Source of the DNA: Mixophyes australis
Taxonomy: Eukaryota; Chordata; Amphibia; Anura; Limnodynastidae
Length of the DNA: 64,000 nt
NCBI GenBank assembly: GCA_036250195.1
Contig: JAVHZZ010000003.1
Span: 296,699,565-296,763,564, forward strand
Direction of reading: 5' to 3'
In this document: positions 30,001 to 44,523 of the stretch, piece by piece
How positions within the stretch are numbered: the first letter of the stretch is position 1
Layout: each line of letters starts with the position of its first letter
Notes under the pieces: generated by a model
The model's database searches: none
Seen by the model: the letters and a program-made list of their open reading frames with translations, nothing else
What the model was told of the DNA's origin: nothing
Program-made: the position numbers and the translations under genes

Positions 30001-33000
30001 GCTGGAAGCGGCAGGATTTAGCAAGAGAGAGGATATGGGGGCCAAAGGAGAGAGAGGAGTCGAGGGTGACACCAAGGCAGCGAAGTTGGGGGACAGAGGA
30101 GATAGAGGAGTTGTCGACAGTGATGGAGAGGTCGACAGGGGATGAGATATGGGGGGGGAGGAAAAACTATCAGCTCGGTTTTGGCGAGGTTGAGTTTGAG
30201 GAATCGAGAGGACATCCAGGAGGAGATGGCAGAGAGGCAGGCGGACACCCTAGAGAGGAGGGAGGGAGAGAGATCAGGAGAGGAGAGGTATAGTTGAGTG
30301 TCGTCAGCGTAAAGGTGGTAGTTGAAGCCGAAGGAGCTGATGAGTTCACCCAGGGAGGAGGTGTATAGAGAGAAGAGTAAGGGGCCCAGAACAGAGCCCT
30401 GGGGGACCCCGACTAGAAGGGTGGACGGGGGGGAGAGAGACTCAGTGGTGGTGACTAGTGACTGTACAGGGATATAGATAGTGGTATACAAGTCCCCGGG
30501 TCGGGTGCTGCTGCTTCCCAGTGCATTTTAGAAAGTAGGAAAGCACCAGTCCTCTGTAAATTATATAACTTTTTTCTTTTTTGCGCCTCTGTAACGGAGA
30601 GCTATTCCTCTGCTCCACTTGGTTACTGCTCGCAGGCTTGTGGTGCATGGCGCTGCTACAGCTTCTCTGCCGCAGCCAATATAAAATGTAACAAGAAAGT
30701 GACCAGACTCACCATTCAAAGGTGCTTATGCCTCTGAGGACGTACCATTGCAGGTATGAAAATAGTTTTACCTACAGCTGACCTGCTAACTCACCTTTAG
30801 TCTTAATACTTTTTTTATGCCAGCAATGCTAATAAAGATACCGTTTTCTTTTACAGCAGCAGTAAGTGGCCCAAGTCCTAAATATATATGAATTGTATCT
30901 AAAAGTTACAACAATGCCATATTAATGTCTCTCACCCCACATAACATGACTGCCTCTCTCTATCCTAGCAATCTGTCTGCTTCTGTGTTGTAGCCCTCTT
31001 TATCTATCTACATTGAGGGACATTTCTGAAAACTGTTTCTCAGGTTACTGTGTAGAAAGTGGTGTTACATAACAACCAATCAGATATTAATTTTTACTTT
31101 TTACCCTAAGATACAAAAATTTATGTGACATTTGCTGTTATGGGCAACATCAACTTTTGCAAGTTATCTGTGGAACAGTTTTCATAAATCTTATCTTATT
31201 TGTGTTTGTCCTGTTCATTTGTCCTAGTCTATGTGTCCATAGATCCAGTCTGTCTCAATAATACCTATAATTCCCTGTCTTCCTATCTGGCTTCATTTCA
31301 TGTCTGTCTTTTCATGCCTAATTGTTCTTTTGTGTCATGCTGTTATGTGTCTCGTCGATATATATGTCTCTTCATCATTTCCTGTAAGCGTCCAGCCTCC
31401 TATCACTATTTGTCCTGTATTACCATGTTTGCTCTTCCCTGTGTGTTCTGTTTATACCAAAGTACATGTTATGGCTGTTGTCTTTGTACAACTCATGGGA
31501 CATAGGGTTGTCATGCCAGGAGCCATTTAATAGTACTTGCCTGCCAGGCAATAAGCTGCCAGCCTTCTCTTGGGTGCAGACATCCCTTTAACATTTTGAA
31601 ACTGGACCCAGTGTTTTCTAATTATGGACCTGTGACTGTGCTTACAAATCAACTAATATTATCATGGCAGCAAGGCTACAGCAATAGTAGCCATTGTGTT
31701 TATACTACCACAAGGCCTAACGATCCTGGCTCATTTTTGGTCTGAATATCACTGACAAAAGTGAAAGGCTGCCAGCAAAGTATATTGAGGAGAAATAGTA
31801 TAACGCAAGTAGTTTCGGATACCATAAAATCAGAAACTATTCACTCACAGTGATAGATCTATTTTAAATATATTTTGATGCTGGTAAAAGTAGAAATCAC
31901 ACTTATCATTAATTTGTTATGCTAGATAGATTTTCTGCAAAGTGTTTCAAGTTTTGGTAAAATGTCTCTTGAGCAATATAATTTTGATGTGCTTATCTCA
32001 AAAACAGAACATGACACTAGTCCACACTTGCCAACTCTCCCGGAATGTCCGGGAGACTCCCGCATTTCCCGGGAGAGTATGGCAATCTCCCTGATCTGCC
32101 CACTTCCTAGTGAAGTGGGCAGAATTCGGTTCAAACGCCGCGATTCACTGGGAATTGCGGTGTTTGGCCCCGTCACAGGGGCGGGGCTAAAATGACGCAA
32201 CTTTTGAAGCCCCGCCCCCTACACACCCACCTCCCCCAGGGGCGAACGGAGGATTGTCAGGGGGGAGGGGGGTTTCCCCCTCGACCCAAAAAAAAACCAC
32301 CCCCCGCGAGAGCTGCTTCAGCGCTGTCCTATACAGCAGCCGCGGCGCTGTCTAAGAAGCGTCCGCGGCGGTGCTGTATACACTACAGCACCGCCGCGGA
32401 CGCTTCTTTGACAGCGCCGCAGCTGCTGTATAGGACAGTGCAGCTATAGCGGCCACTTAGTTAGCGCAGGGGGGGTTTCTGGAGACTCAGAAACCCCCCC
32501 TGCATGCGCCACTGTCCCCCTTGCATCTCCCGGACGTAAATTATAAAACGTTGGCAAGTATGCACTAGTCATGTATACATAGACCTGTGGAGTGGAGTAA
32601 GAGAGAATACAAACCCAGCAGGAAGGCGTAGCATAGCTGCTTTGGTCACATAAGTCTGTAGTTTTAACACAACTGGTCCACAGACGAGACTTTTCCAAGA
32701 GTACTGCTCTACAGTCAGCAGGCCCTGTTGTGCTCCAGAATCCTGTTTAACTGTAAAAACACAAATAATTGGAAAACAGAATGTAAGCATATACAGAAGG
32801 ATCAAAAACAATTTGCATATTTTATGAAAAGCTAACAATTAGTGAAATACATAAAAATTGTGCAAGTTGCAATAACAATTATTTTTTTATACGTTTTATG
32901 TTATGTTTAAAATTCAGTGCAGTGATGATCATAAAGGACTAGTTCTAGATTGTTTTATTCACAATAAACACTCTTCAGTTCTTGGACTTACATGGTGAAT

Positions 33001-35045
33001 CACCCCAGTGCACCAGTGCTGAGAAGCTAACTAAAATTTCTGTAGGCTTAATGTTGTCCACATATAAGAAATAGGATTTTCGATCTAGATCATCTGTTGT
33101 CTGCAAAGGGAGAAAAAACACATTTATTAGTTATATTAACATTTAAAGGCTACAGCTGCCTCCTGCATTTTTTTCCTAGATGTTGTTTTTCTTTTTTCAC
33201 AAAGGGTGCAAAATAATGTAAGATAAGAGTTTGTTAAACTGCTTTTCATTATTCATAAAACACAAAAGGAATCATTTGCAGTTGGATGCATTGCATTCAA
33301 AATACAGATGTAAAATGCATGTTTCAAAAATATGGCATTTCGTGTTTATTTTGCATCGCATATAACTTAGAATGCTTAAATACATCCACATGAAGATACG
33401 TTTAAAGTGCATCAAGACACACTTTAAGCATATCATGATGGGACGACATACTTGTTTGCCATCATGTAGCTAATGCAGATTTCTACATATGTAATGTTTA
33501 CATTAAACACCGAATCATTGATAACGTTTACTTACAATACCATGGCTAATATTGAATCATAGTTAATATATGAAATTATGATGAGAATCACAGTTTACAC
33601 TGAGGGGTCTATTTATTAATAGGTAAAAAGCTCTATACCTCCCATAATATAGTGTTTCTACATATTTAACAAAGCCCTATGGCCAGTGAAGACTATCGCT
33701 GGCCATCACCAGCAGTAGCCTTCAACGGGGCACTGCAGGGCATGATTATCATGTACAGCTGGTGTACAAGTAATGGCACTGTTCTTCTATCACTTTCACC
33801 ATTTCAAATGAACAGAAAATGCTTTATTATTTAAATAAAGCACCTTTTCCTATTTTTTTAAATAAAGCTTGGCATTTTTTTTACAAATTTTTTAAATTGA
33901 ATCTGGAACTGGAAGCCCAAATCCAGACAAAGAGACACTACAGTGACCCGGGAGCTGTGCATCACTCAGCTGTCCCAGTGACATTTTTTTGTTAAATTGG
34001 GCGGTAGAAGATTACCAATATGCAATCCCATAGATTGTATGCTTGCGAGCAGGCCCTTCTCACCTCTGTGTCTGTTTTATCCAGTTTGTTTATTAATTTA
34101 CTGTATTTGTCCCCAATTGTAAAGCGCTACGGAATACGTTGGCGCTATTTAAATAAATGATTATGATGATGATGAATGGAAAAAAAAAACTTTACATATA
34201 TGTAAAGTTTTTTTTTTTTCTATTCATCATCATCATAATCATTTATTTAAATAGCGCCAACATATTCCGTAGCGCTTTACAATAGAAACCTGATAGTCAG
34301 ATGCTGTCAATAAGAAATAGTTAATAAACGTAATTTAATTTGAAATGAATGAATTTGGCATCCTCTGTGATCAGAGCCGTTACTTGCAGAAAAAAACACA
34401 TGCGGCTGAATGGCAAAGAACTGCAAGTGATTGACAGTTACTTTCCTTCAGACCACAGATTCTGCACTGTGTAATAAAACTAAAAAGAGCAGAAAGTACC
34501 CTCCCCAAATCGCCAACCAGCTCATGTACCCTCCCCAAATCGCCAACCAGTCCCAGTCTTAGGGACCATTGTCTAATATCTTGGGGCCACTGGGGTGGCA
34601 AAATTGCATGAGGCTCAAGGTTCTGCATCAACAAGGTGTTTTAAAATTCACTGGTGATGGGTCTGCACCCTAACAGTGGACAGGGTAAGACACTTTTTTT
34701 GTCCCTGACCAAGTAAAAAAAAAGGCTGGGGCCTATGTGTACTTTTTATATTTATTGACACACAGCACTTAGCAATTTGCAGTTTTTTTTGTAACTATAT
34801 GTCTAGAGGGATTTAGGTTCAGACTGTCGAAGTTGTATAATTGGATGAACGAAAGTATATTGGTTTAATTGTTTTGCCGTGCGATTGCGATGCGTACGCC
34901 ACCTAACACAGCGCGTGGTGCGATCGCACGGTAAAATACACACGCACACACTCGCATTACAACATTTAGTTATTTATATAATTCATATTCATATTGGTTC
35001 CGTTACACTGTGATTTATGAGCAGATAGTATTTAGTTTATTAGTA

Positions 35046-35104
<59 letters not shown>

Positions 35105-38100
35105 GATTATACGTACAGTTCAGTGATATTCAAGGTTAAGGTTATAGGAAAGGTATCATGCCTAGTGTCATATTAAAGCCCTATTCATCAGCAGCTGTCC
35201 GGTGCAGTCGGCGAAGAGATCACACATTGCATACTTTAGTTATTGATATTAGGGAATAAACCTTTGTATGATGCTGGCTATGAAAGGAGCAGACCCCCTG
35301 GAGAGACGACCCCCACCCTTGGATTCCTTAGATTGAATCAGCCTATGACCTGTTTACCCTGGACCCACCAAACGTCTGGACCTATAGAAACAATCTACGT
35401 CATCTCTATTGTTCACTGTGTAACACTGTACTGTATATAATCATAGCTGCACTCCCCATGGCCCTCAGTCAATTCTGACACAGTATTCTAAGCAGATATA
35501 CTGTCCATTGGGTCCCGTGGATGCGCAGCGAATGCATGCAATAAGAGCGCGGTATGTATGTATGTATCTTTTGGTATTGGCTGTACTGTACTGTATCATA
35601 ATATAATAATGTATTGAATTATTGACTATTTACATCTGCTAAAATAAATCACTTTGTGCTTTGGAAACACATATAATTGATTGGGCAATGCTTATTTGAA
35701 AACGATAGAATTACTTTAATAAGACCTCCTCCCCAAGCTCTTGGAGGCTCCCTCCTTCTGGAGGGAGCTGAAGAACCAATTCCCCAAAGGAAGCTTCGGC
35801 CGAATCGTGGAGAAAGGGGCCCACCTGAGCCTTGTGGCTTGAAGACCCTTGCCACATAAGGGGCTTTAATGAAGAGCCTTGTCCCTCTCTGGGACTACAT
35901 GTACTGCTACAATCCTTACTCTGTTATGGCCATAAGAAAATTAATGAAAAAATGCTTTTCAATTTACAATTAACCATTTCTTCAATGGCCTATATTTTTT
36001 GTTATTATTTTTACAAATATTTTAATTTATTTTTATAATCTAATTTGTATTATTTTCTACCGTCTCAGACTGGTCAGGTGAAACAATAGGTTAATCACTC
36101 CAACCAGTATCGCTCAGCTGCCTATACAAGATTTAAATAATAAATTATGGAGATAGGTGAGTTTCTATCGCAGCATTAAGCAGCGATAAAACATCAGCCC
36201 TATTGTCAAATATTAAGAAATAAATGCCAATATTTTATATGCTCACATCAGCGTTTGGTGACTTCTAATATACTTACATTTCACTGCAGACAATAAAATT
36301 ACACTAAATGCTATGAAATAAATCAATAAGTAAAGATAATGCAAAAAGCAACATTAGCAAATGGTAGACCCAAGTGGTCGATTTATTTGCATCTTTCCTA
36401 CAACAGAATACTCCATAATTACTCAAGGTCAAGAAAGATCAAATTACACATCATTAATTAGTATTTTATGTAGCATTCATGTTTTACAGTCTGACCATAT
36501 AAGCCTTGAAAATTTCAAATGGCTATTTATCATTTCTAATCAATGTAGATGTCTGAATGTGTTAAAAATTAAGTTAAATGACATGGGAAATAAGCAACAG
36601 TCAAGTCCTTATTCTTTACTAAATAATTCATTGCATCAAGGATTCCTCTTAACATAAGAGAGGAGACAGCACAAAGGTCAAAAAGTTTGACAAAGTCTCA
36701 GGAGCAACACCGTTTTTACTCTCATTTTGTCCTTTCATCCGGTCCTTCTTCACCTTGAATCAATAATTTAAACTATTTAGTTATTTATAGTCTTGTCGTG
36801 CTAGACTATTGTATTCACTCAACAGCTGGAGAATGAGGTTTTCGTCTTTCTGCTAAAGGAAGCTTTCTAATCTTTACCATCCTTTTAAAATTTATTGTTT
36901 GCCCCCAAATAAATATAATTTAAGTTAATTTAATTTACACAAAATGTCTAATTAAATGTAAAATACATCCACACATTTTCTTAGAGGTACATTAAGTTAA
37001 TAATGGAAATCTTCATAATTAGCTAAAGAAGCAAAAGAAGCAACTTCACAAGTAGTTTAGAAATGTGTTGCTCATGACAAACTCGATACAGCTAGGATCA
37101 CTTACTGTAATTAGATTGGAATTGCTGTTAATTTATAATTCTGTGATTGGCTGTCACAAATGACTTTCTCTAAGTTATTTTGTTGATGCCGTGGTGACCT
37201 GGAGACCCTAGCATTGATCATCCTATTTTATTGCCTTGTTAGATGTGTTTGACTAGTGTCAGCACGTCTACTGTATTCATTCTTCAAAACCGCATATACA
37301 TAGGCATGCAGAAGTGGATGGGGCTAGAATTGCTGTACTTTAATGTGTAGACAACTTTGATGTACTGTAGGAGTGACTAATGACTGATGATCTACGTAAA
37401 TTAGAAACCACAGTTTAAAAAAACTGCAGAATCATCCTTTGGGTCTCAAAAATCCAAAGGCTATAGTATTAATGAGGTTGAAGGGTAATTACTACAACTA
37501 CTGAATCGGAAAGGGAATAGGAATCATTATTTCAGGTTACTTAAAGAGAGACAATGTAGCAATGCAATGGGGAAGGTCAATCAGCTAGGTTGCAAGGAAG
37601 AGGAATTAGTAAGTGAAAAGGAATCTCTCCTTTTGTGATGGCATAATATAGGTCATTGGTGAGACACACCTAGGGGGGTATTACATTAGGTTTCCAGTCC
37701 ACAGTAAGAGGCCACGAAGGCATTCCATGGTACCGCAATAACGTGGATTTTCGTGCGTACCCCATAGGGTTGCGAAGGAAAATTTGCGCTATTGCGGTAC
37801 CGTATTACTGTCAATACTGCACACTTTTCATGGTAGCGCGCGTTACCTAGGACCGGAAACCTAATTGAATACCCCCCCTAGAATGTTATGGAGTTTTGGA
37901 TGTCATATCTTCAAAAGGTCATAAATTAGAGACTGTGTTAAGAAAGGCTACTAAAATGGTGCACTGTATTCATAATAAAACTTACCAGGAAAGACTAAAT
38001 TACCTCAATATGCATATGGCTTGCAACAGATTAGGGAGAGGGGATATGTTAAAAGATTTCAAATATATCAAGGGTTTTAACAAGGAGAAAAGCATTCTTC

Positions 38101-41100
38101 AGAGGAAGAGAGTTATTGGCCTCCCACTAATATGGTACATACATTTAAACATGCTTGGGATAGACAAACCGTTATCCTAAGTCTATAAAAACCAACATAA
38201 AATAAAAATGAGCAGACTAGATGGGATGTGTTGCTCTACCGTTAAGTTTTATTTTTCTATGACTAGATAAGCTGACACAATCTGAGCATCTAAACATTAG
38301 CAACAGTGCAGAGCAGTGATGTATGACCGTGGTCTGGTGTGGGTAGACTGTGTTGTTGAACACACGTCTATAAACTAAAATAGTGCATAAAAATTGTTTT
38401 GTAGATGACATTTATATACAGTACATTTAAAGCCTTAGCTACTACTGCCATCACAGAATATGAATAGGGCAATCTATGTTCTAGCAAATACATTAAAGTT
38501 TGCTGTGAATATATTACTGCAACATATAATTTACTGGATGCTCCTGACTTCAAAATGAATACGTTCCACTTCCTAAAACTAAAAGTACTCTTACATTGTG
38601 CTAATATGCAGGTGTTGTCTTATATTTTCTTTCTTGTCTTTGCTACTGATTCCAGTTTTAAGAACTATGTGAAATATAAAGGTCCATGGCCAAAATTATT
38701 ACCAACAATAATATGTGCTTATATTCCTCTCTCTCAGATTTACAGAGTTGTGGGGGTCCAAGCAGAGAAGTCTAAAGAATTCAAAGTTCATAGAGGACAC
38801 ATCTGAAAAATGGCATTCTGCTGTGCTGTGCTGTGCTGTGCTGTGCAGGAGGGTATATAAAAATCGATTTACCCTTAGATGTTAACATTAGGTTATAACA
38901 CTAAGATATATTCATTCACTAATAATTATATATTGTAGCACAGAAATACATCTAGAGAAGTGATTGGCAGCAGGTGGCCCATCCAGTCCAACCTACAACC
39001 TTCAGCTCCCTCCTAATTTATCCCCCATTAGTCCTTTTTTCTGCTTACTGCCCCATTGACCCAATTCTTATTTTGCAATTTATGCCTCACAAAGCTTCAC
39101 CTGTATTCAAGCTCTTATTAAATAAGAGCTGGAAGCAAGGTAATACCTGGTAGGCCATAAATCAGAGAAGAAGGCTGAACTTGTTATTATTATTTGCCCA
39201 AAGCAGCTGATTTCCATGTCAAGAGACTTCCTCTGCATCACATGGCCTCATAGACCCAATGCAGCGCCAGCAGCACATCTAAAATCGGATGAGGATGGAG
39301 ATGCAGTTTGAACCACCAGGGCCGTCTTCCCCATTGGGCATGCTGGGCAATTGCCCTGGGGACTTACGGGCATAGGAGCCCCATAGGCAGGGCTCTGAAG
39401 TAATTAAGAAAGAAAAAAACATACTTTTATGCAGTAGGGATCCGGCTCCCTCCCTGTTCCCCTCTTCCCTTCTGCGCTTGCACTGAATGTCTGGTGTGAC
39501 GTCATAACGTCCGACATTTTCAGTGAGGAGCGCACAGAGAGGAGCCACGATGCGATAGACAAGCAAGCGATGAATACAGAAAATAAGAAAAAAGAAGACA
39601 AGAAGGAGATAGAAAGGTAATTGAAGGGGGGCAAATAGGAGAATAATGGAGGGCACAGAGTCTGATACAGGGGGAGATCAGAAGAATGATGGAGGGACAA
39701 ATAGCTGAATAATTTTGTTTCTGTTGAACACTTGATAAATAATAAATAATTCATAGTTTATAATAATTTTGTTTCTAATAAAAAAAGTTTATGTGGATTA
39801 ATCTTTGTAGTACAGCATGTTTTTTTCATGGTTAAACTGATGTTTTTGCAGGTAACAATAAATATAAGATCAATTTTATCGATAATTTACATTTTTATTT
39901 CTGTGAGTGGTTGTGTATTTGCCCCGGGGCCCATAATGTTGTTAAGATGGCCCTGCTTATGAGGGTATTTTGGGCGAGTAGAGGTGTTTAATGAATGTAT
40001 TGTTTTAACATATTACTGAGATTAAGGGTAATGTGTGTCCCAATTGAAGGATATAGTGTATCAAGGTGTCTATCACTGATCTCAAACAGTGACAATTTCA
40101 CAGCAATGATGCTTCTTATACATGGAAAGTGACAGGAAGGCAATATGAAAGCCAATATAATAATCTTTTCTTCTTACAAATGTAAATAATTGTGAAAACT
40201 AGTATTCAGCCTCCAAAACCATACGAGGTATGTCTATTAAATAACGAGACTGATTAAATAACTCACCTTTATTTATTGGTATTACAAATTTAATGTTTGT
40301 CCCCTTCAATATACTCCCCATTTGCACTAATACATTGCTGCAATCTTATTTTACACAGGTCAAAGGCATGGAGCAAATCCATTTCTGTCACTTGTTTTAA
40401 CATATCTGCCGTTTTCTTCTTTACACCATCAACTGACTCAAAATGTGTCTCTTTAAGCACTGATTTAAAAAAGATAACAATCGCAAGGTGCTAAATTGGG
40501 TGAATATGGAGGATGTTAAAGTGTAGTAATGTGTTTGTGGGTCAAAAACTGCTTCACAGAAAGTGCTGTGTCAGCAGGCGCATTATCCTGGTGAAGAAAG
40601 AAACCACAGCTTCTTTTTCTCTCAGCTTTTGCAAAACTTCCTTATAATAATGCTGATTAACTGTGGTGCCTTCTGGAACCCATTCTTCCAAAATTACACC
40701 CTTGATATGGAAAAAACAATGAGCATTGCTTTGAATTTTGACTTGCTTTGACAAGCTTTTCATTTTTGGTGAGAACGGTGTTTTCCAGTGCATTGACTGT
40801 CTTTTGGTTTCAGGATCGTACTGAAAGATCCAGATCTCATCACAAGTGATTACTTTATGAAACAGGTTTGGATCTGTATCAAATTGCTGCAGAATGTCAA
40901 CACAACATTCCTTGCAACATTCTTTTTGCTCTGGTGTGAGAACCCTTGGGACCATCTTGCACAAACTTTCGTTATGTTAAGATCCCCACTCAAAATTTTC
41001 CATACGGTGTCTTTGTCAATGTTCACTGATTCAGCTATCATTCGAACACTGAGTCTTGCGGTCTTTTTGAACAATCTGACTGATCTTTTCTACATTTTCT

Positions 41101-44100
41101 TCGGTTCTTGAAGTGCAAGGTCATCCAGGGTGTTCATCATCTTCAACATTCTCACTTCCCTTGCTAATTCTTTTGTGCCCCTCAAACACACGTGCACAAG
41201 ACAGGCACTTATTCCCATAGGCCGTAGTAAGCATTTTAAAACATTCTGTTGGTGTTTTGTGCAATTTTACTAAAAATTTCAAATTGTTCAACTTTTAAAC
41301 TTAGCATTATTTCGGCACTCTACAGAAAACACAACCAAACGAAATGGTGACTCACAATCAACTGAACATCATAGAGTGTTGCAGCTTGTCATCATGCAGG
41401 TTCAGACAGGTCCCAGGTTACTACGTATGCAGGTATAACTCGTTCTGACTGCTTTGTTTACTAGGTGGAATCACAGTCTCATTATTTAATAGACAGACCT
41501 TGTTTGTTCTCTTTACTGTTAAAATATATGTTGTGCTGTTTCTAATTCCCTCACTGTCCCCCCATGATTTAATTTTCTTTTCTATTTTCTCTTCTGCCTT
41601 TATATTGCATGTTATTTCTGTATCAGCTGGTTACATTGAGAAGCTGGGAACTTTCACATTCAAAATGTGCGCATATAAGAGTCAACAATACAAACCTTTT
41701 CCTTGAAGTTTGCTTTCTGCTGTGTATAAGAATATGTATTTGGCTTGTGGAAGATGTACAATGTCCTGTAAGTCAAGGTAGAAAAAACATGTTAATAGTT
41801 TTCTCTTTTCAGTCTTTTCTGATTATTTGGCAACGGCAAGTAGATTATTTCTATACATTTATACAGTCGATTAACCAGATTACCAATTCTACGCACACAA
41901 AAGCTTATTTTGTTTATTTTCCCTTCATTCCATCCATGGACATCAGGTATAAAGGTAAATAGCGAAAAAAATGCAACAAGACAACTGCAAAAAAACAGCA
42001 ATGTCTATTTACATTTGCCATCATCTTTTAAAATACAGAACTTTCATTGACTGGAATAAAATAATTCTATTTTTTAGTGCAGGTAATGGTCTGTGGGCAA
42101 TTGCATTTACATAACTTTTGTGGAACTAATCAAGTCAAGATCATAAGGTTTTCTAGTATGTTTGACACACATTGTAATGCATACTGAATGAACAGTAATG
42201 ATCAAAGCACTCAAAAATGACATAATCCAAAGTGCCAATACACACATGTATTTAAATTAGTATTCACTAAACATTGCTCTGCTTCATTCTCAAAGCAGTT
42301 AGACATGTCTGACATGTGTCACTATTAGCAATACTTTGAATGTATTATAACTAACAGTATTAACCGTATTATAAATAATTACGAAAGCAATTCAAAATCA
42401 GGTCTCAAACTAATATCAAAGTATTACCCCCAGAATCCAAAAGCAGCCACAAAGATATCTTTCAGGACTTAGTGGTTGACGATATATGTAATTATGAATA
42501 TCAAAATCCCTCCAGTATTAACTTTACTAAAAAGGAATTCGAAGCTCTAAAGGATCTCAATAACAAAGATATAGTAATTAAACAGGCTGATAAAGTTGGG
42601 GGCTTAGTTATACTAAATAGAGTGGACTATGTAAAAGAGGCTGAAAGATTGCTAGGAGACACATCTTCATATTTATCCTTGAATAATGATCCCACTTCTG
42701 ATTACGTATTAATTCTAAGAGAAGTTTTAATAAAGGGATAAGATGATTTTCAGTTTTTAATGCTAAATAGTCCCATTATTCCAATTTTTATCATCTGCCT
42801 AAGATAAATCCTTGGTCAATCACACTGGTAGGCTAATTATAGCAGGCAAATAATCCCTTATGTCCCATATTTTAGAGTATGTAGACATTTTTCTGCGGAT
42901 GTGTTTTATCAATCCCAGGTAATATTTAAAAGACACGACCAATGTAATACACATTTTTAAAGATTTTAAATGGAGCAAAGATTTGTGGGTTACAATAGAT
43001 GTACAATCTCTCTATACATCCACTGAACATCAAAAAAGGCATTGAGGCCTGCAGACAATGTTTGAATTCTGACCCTATTCTCACAGAAAAACATAGGGAT
43101 TTGATTTGTGTTCTAATACTTTTAATTCTCACCCATAATTATTTTAGGATTTTAAATAAGTTTTATCTCCAGATATGCAGAACCGCTATGGGAATGATTT
43201 TTGCGCACAGCTTCACCAATTTTTTTAAGGGAAGATGGGAACAAGGGTATATATACAATCTGAACCCCTTTGACAAACACATTATCCTATACAAGACATA
43301 TATTGATGATATCATATTAGTGTGGAAAGGAGATGTGGCAACTCCATAGATTTCTAGAGTACATAGGGAATAATGATTAAAATTTGAAATTTATGGCCAA
43401 GTATGATCAGTCAGAAATTGAGTACCTCGACTTGGTCTTGATGGGGAATGGAGATAAAACTACTACTAAGAATTTCATTGACACAGTAGATACCAACAAC
43501 TGCCTCCATTTCAAAAGTGGCCATGCCAAAAAATGGAAAACTAATATCCCCTTTTCCCAATTCCACAGAATAAAAAAGAATTGTAGTGAAGACACAATGC
43601 AAGAAATTATCTACTTATGCAGACAGATTCAGAAAAAGGGGATATCCAGAAAAGTCTGATATCTGGAGCAATCCCTTTCTGAAAAGGGACCCGATGTTAA
43701 CCCACATTCTGCCTGATAAGCCAGTTATTATCTTCAGAAATAATCGCAACCTAAAGGATATGTTGGCCCCAAGTATGTTGAGAGAGGAAAAACTATTAGA
43801 CACATTCCTAGATATGAAAGGGTTTATAAAGTGCAATCATTGCAATATCTGCAAATGTTCCAACCCAATAAAGAAAAATGTAAAAAAAAATGTAACAACA
43901 GTAAAGAGTACAATACAATAAAACAACTTTTGAATTGCCTTACTACCTGTTATTTATTTATTGGAATATTGGAATAGAATATATAGGTAAAACAAAGAGA
44001 ATATTGAAACCCTTAATCCAGGAACACGTGAGAAACATAAGAAATAAAATAGAAAGCCAATATATGTCATATTGACGTGCCAGGTACCTACACTGAAGGG

Positions 44101-44297
44101 GATTTAGCCGCTACCGAGAGTACACTTCACATTATCTAATCCACATTGTCGCTACTGTTGGAGAGGGGGAGATATCACCTCAGAAGAGGAACTCCTATTC
44201 TACCATATGCTCTTTGACTTCATCTTTATGGTACGCATTTTATTATATCGTCCCAAATTACAATACTACACATTGGGGCCATACTTGTTTATCTATT

Positions 44298-44336
<39 letters not shown>

Positions 44337-44433
44337 TTATTGTTACAGAGTCAAGGGTGATGTGTATGATAACAGGTATATTGCACCAAGATTTCTAACA
44401 TACTGCTTTTAAAACCCCAGGAGCATATATATA

Positions 44434-44523
<90 letters not shown>

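Noticed and set aside
40160..41520. Candidate missing ADGB exon split by the mariner element (reads ENIWFWRL after removing mariner)
   Set aside because: It ends in phase 2, which is incompatible with the exon at 33100, and an old disrupting insertion in an otherwise intact gene is unlikely.
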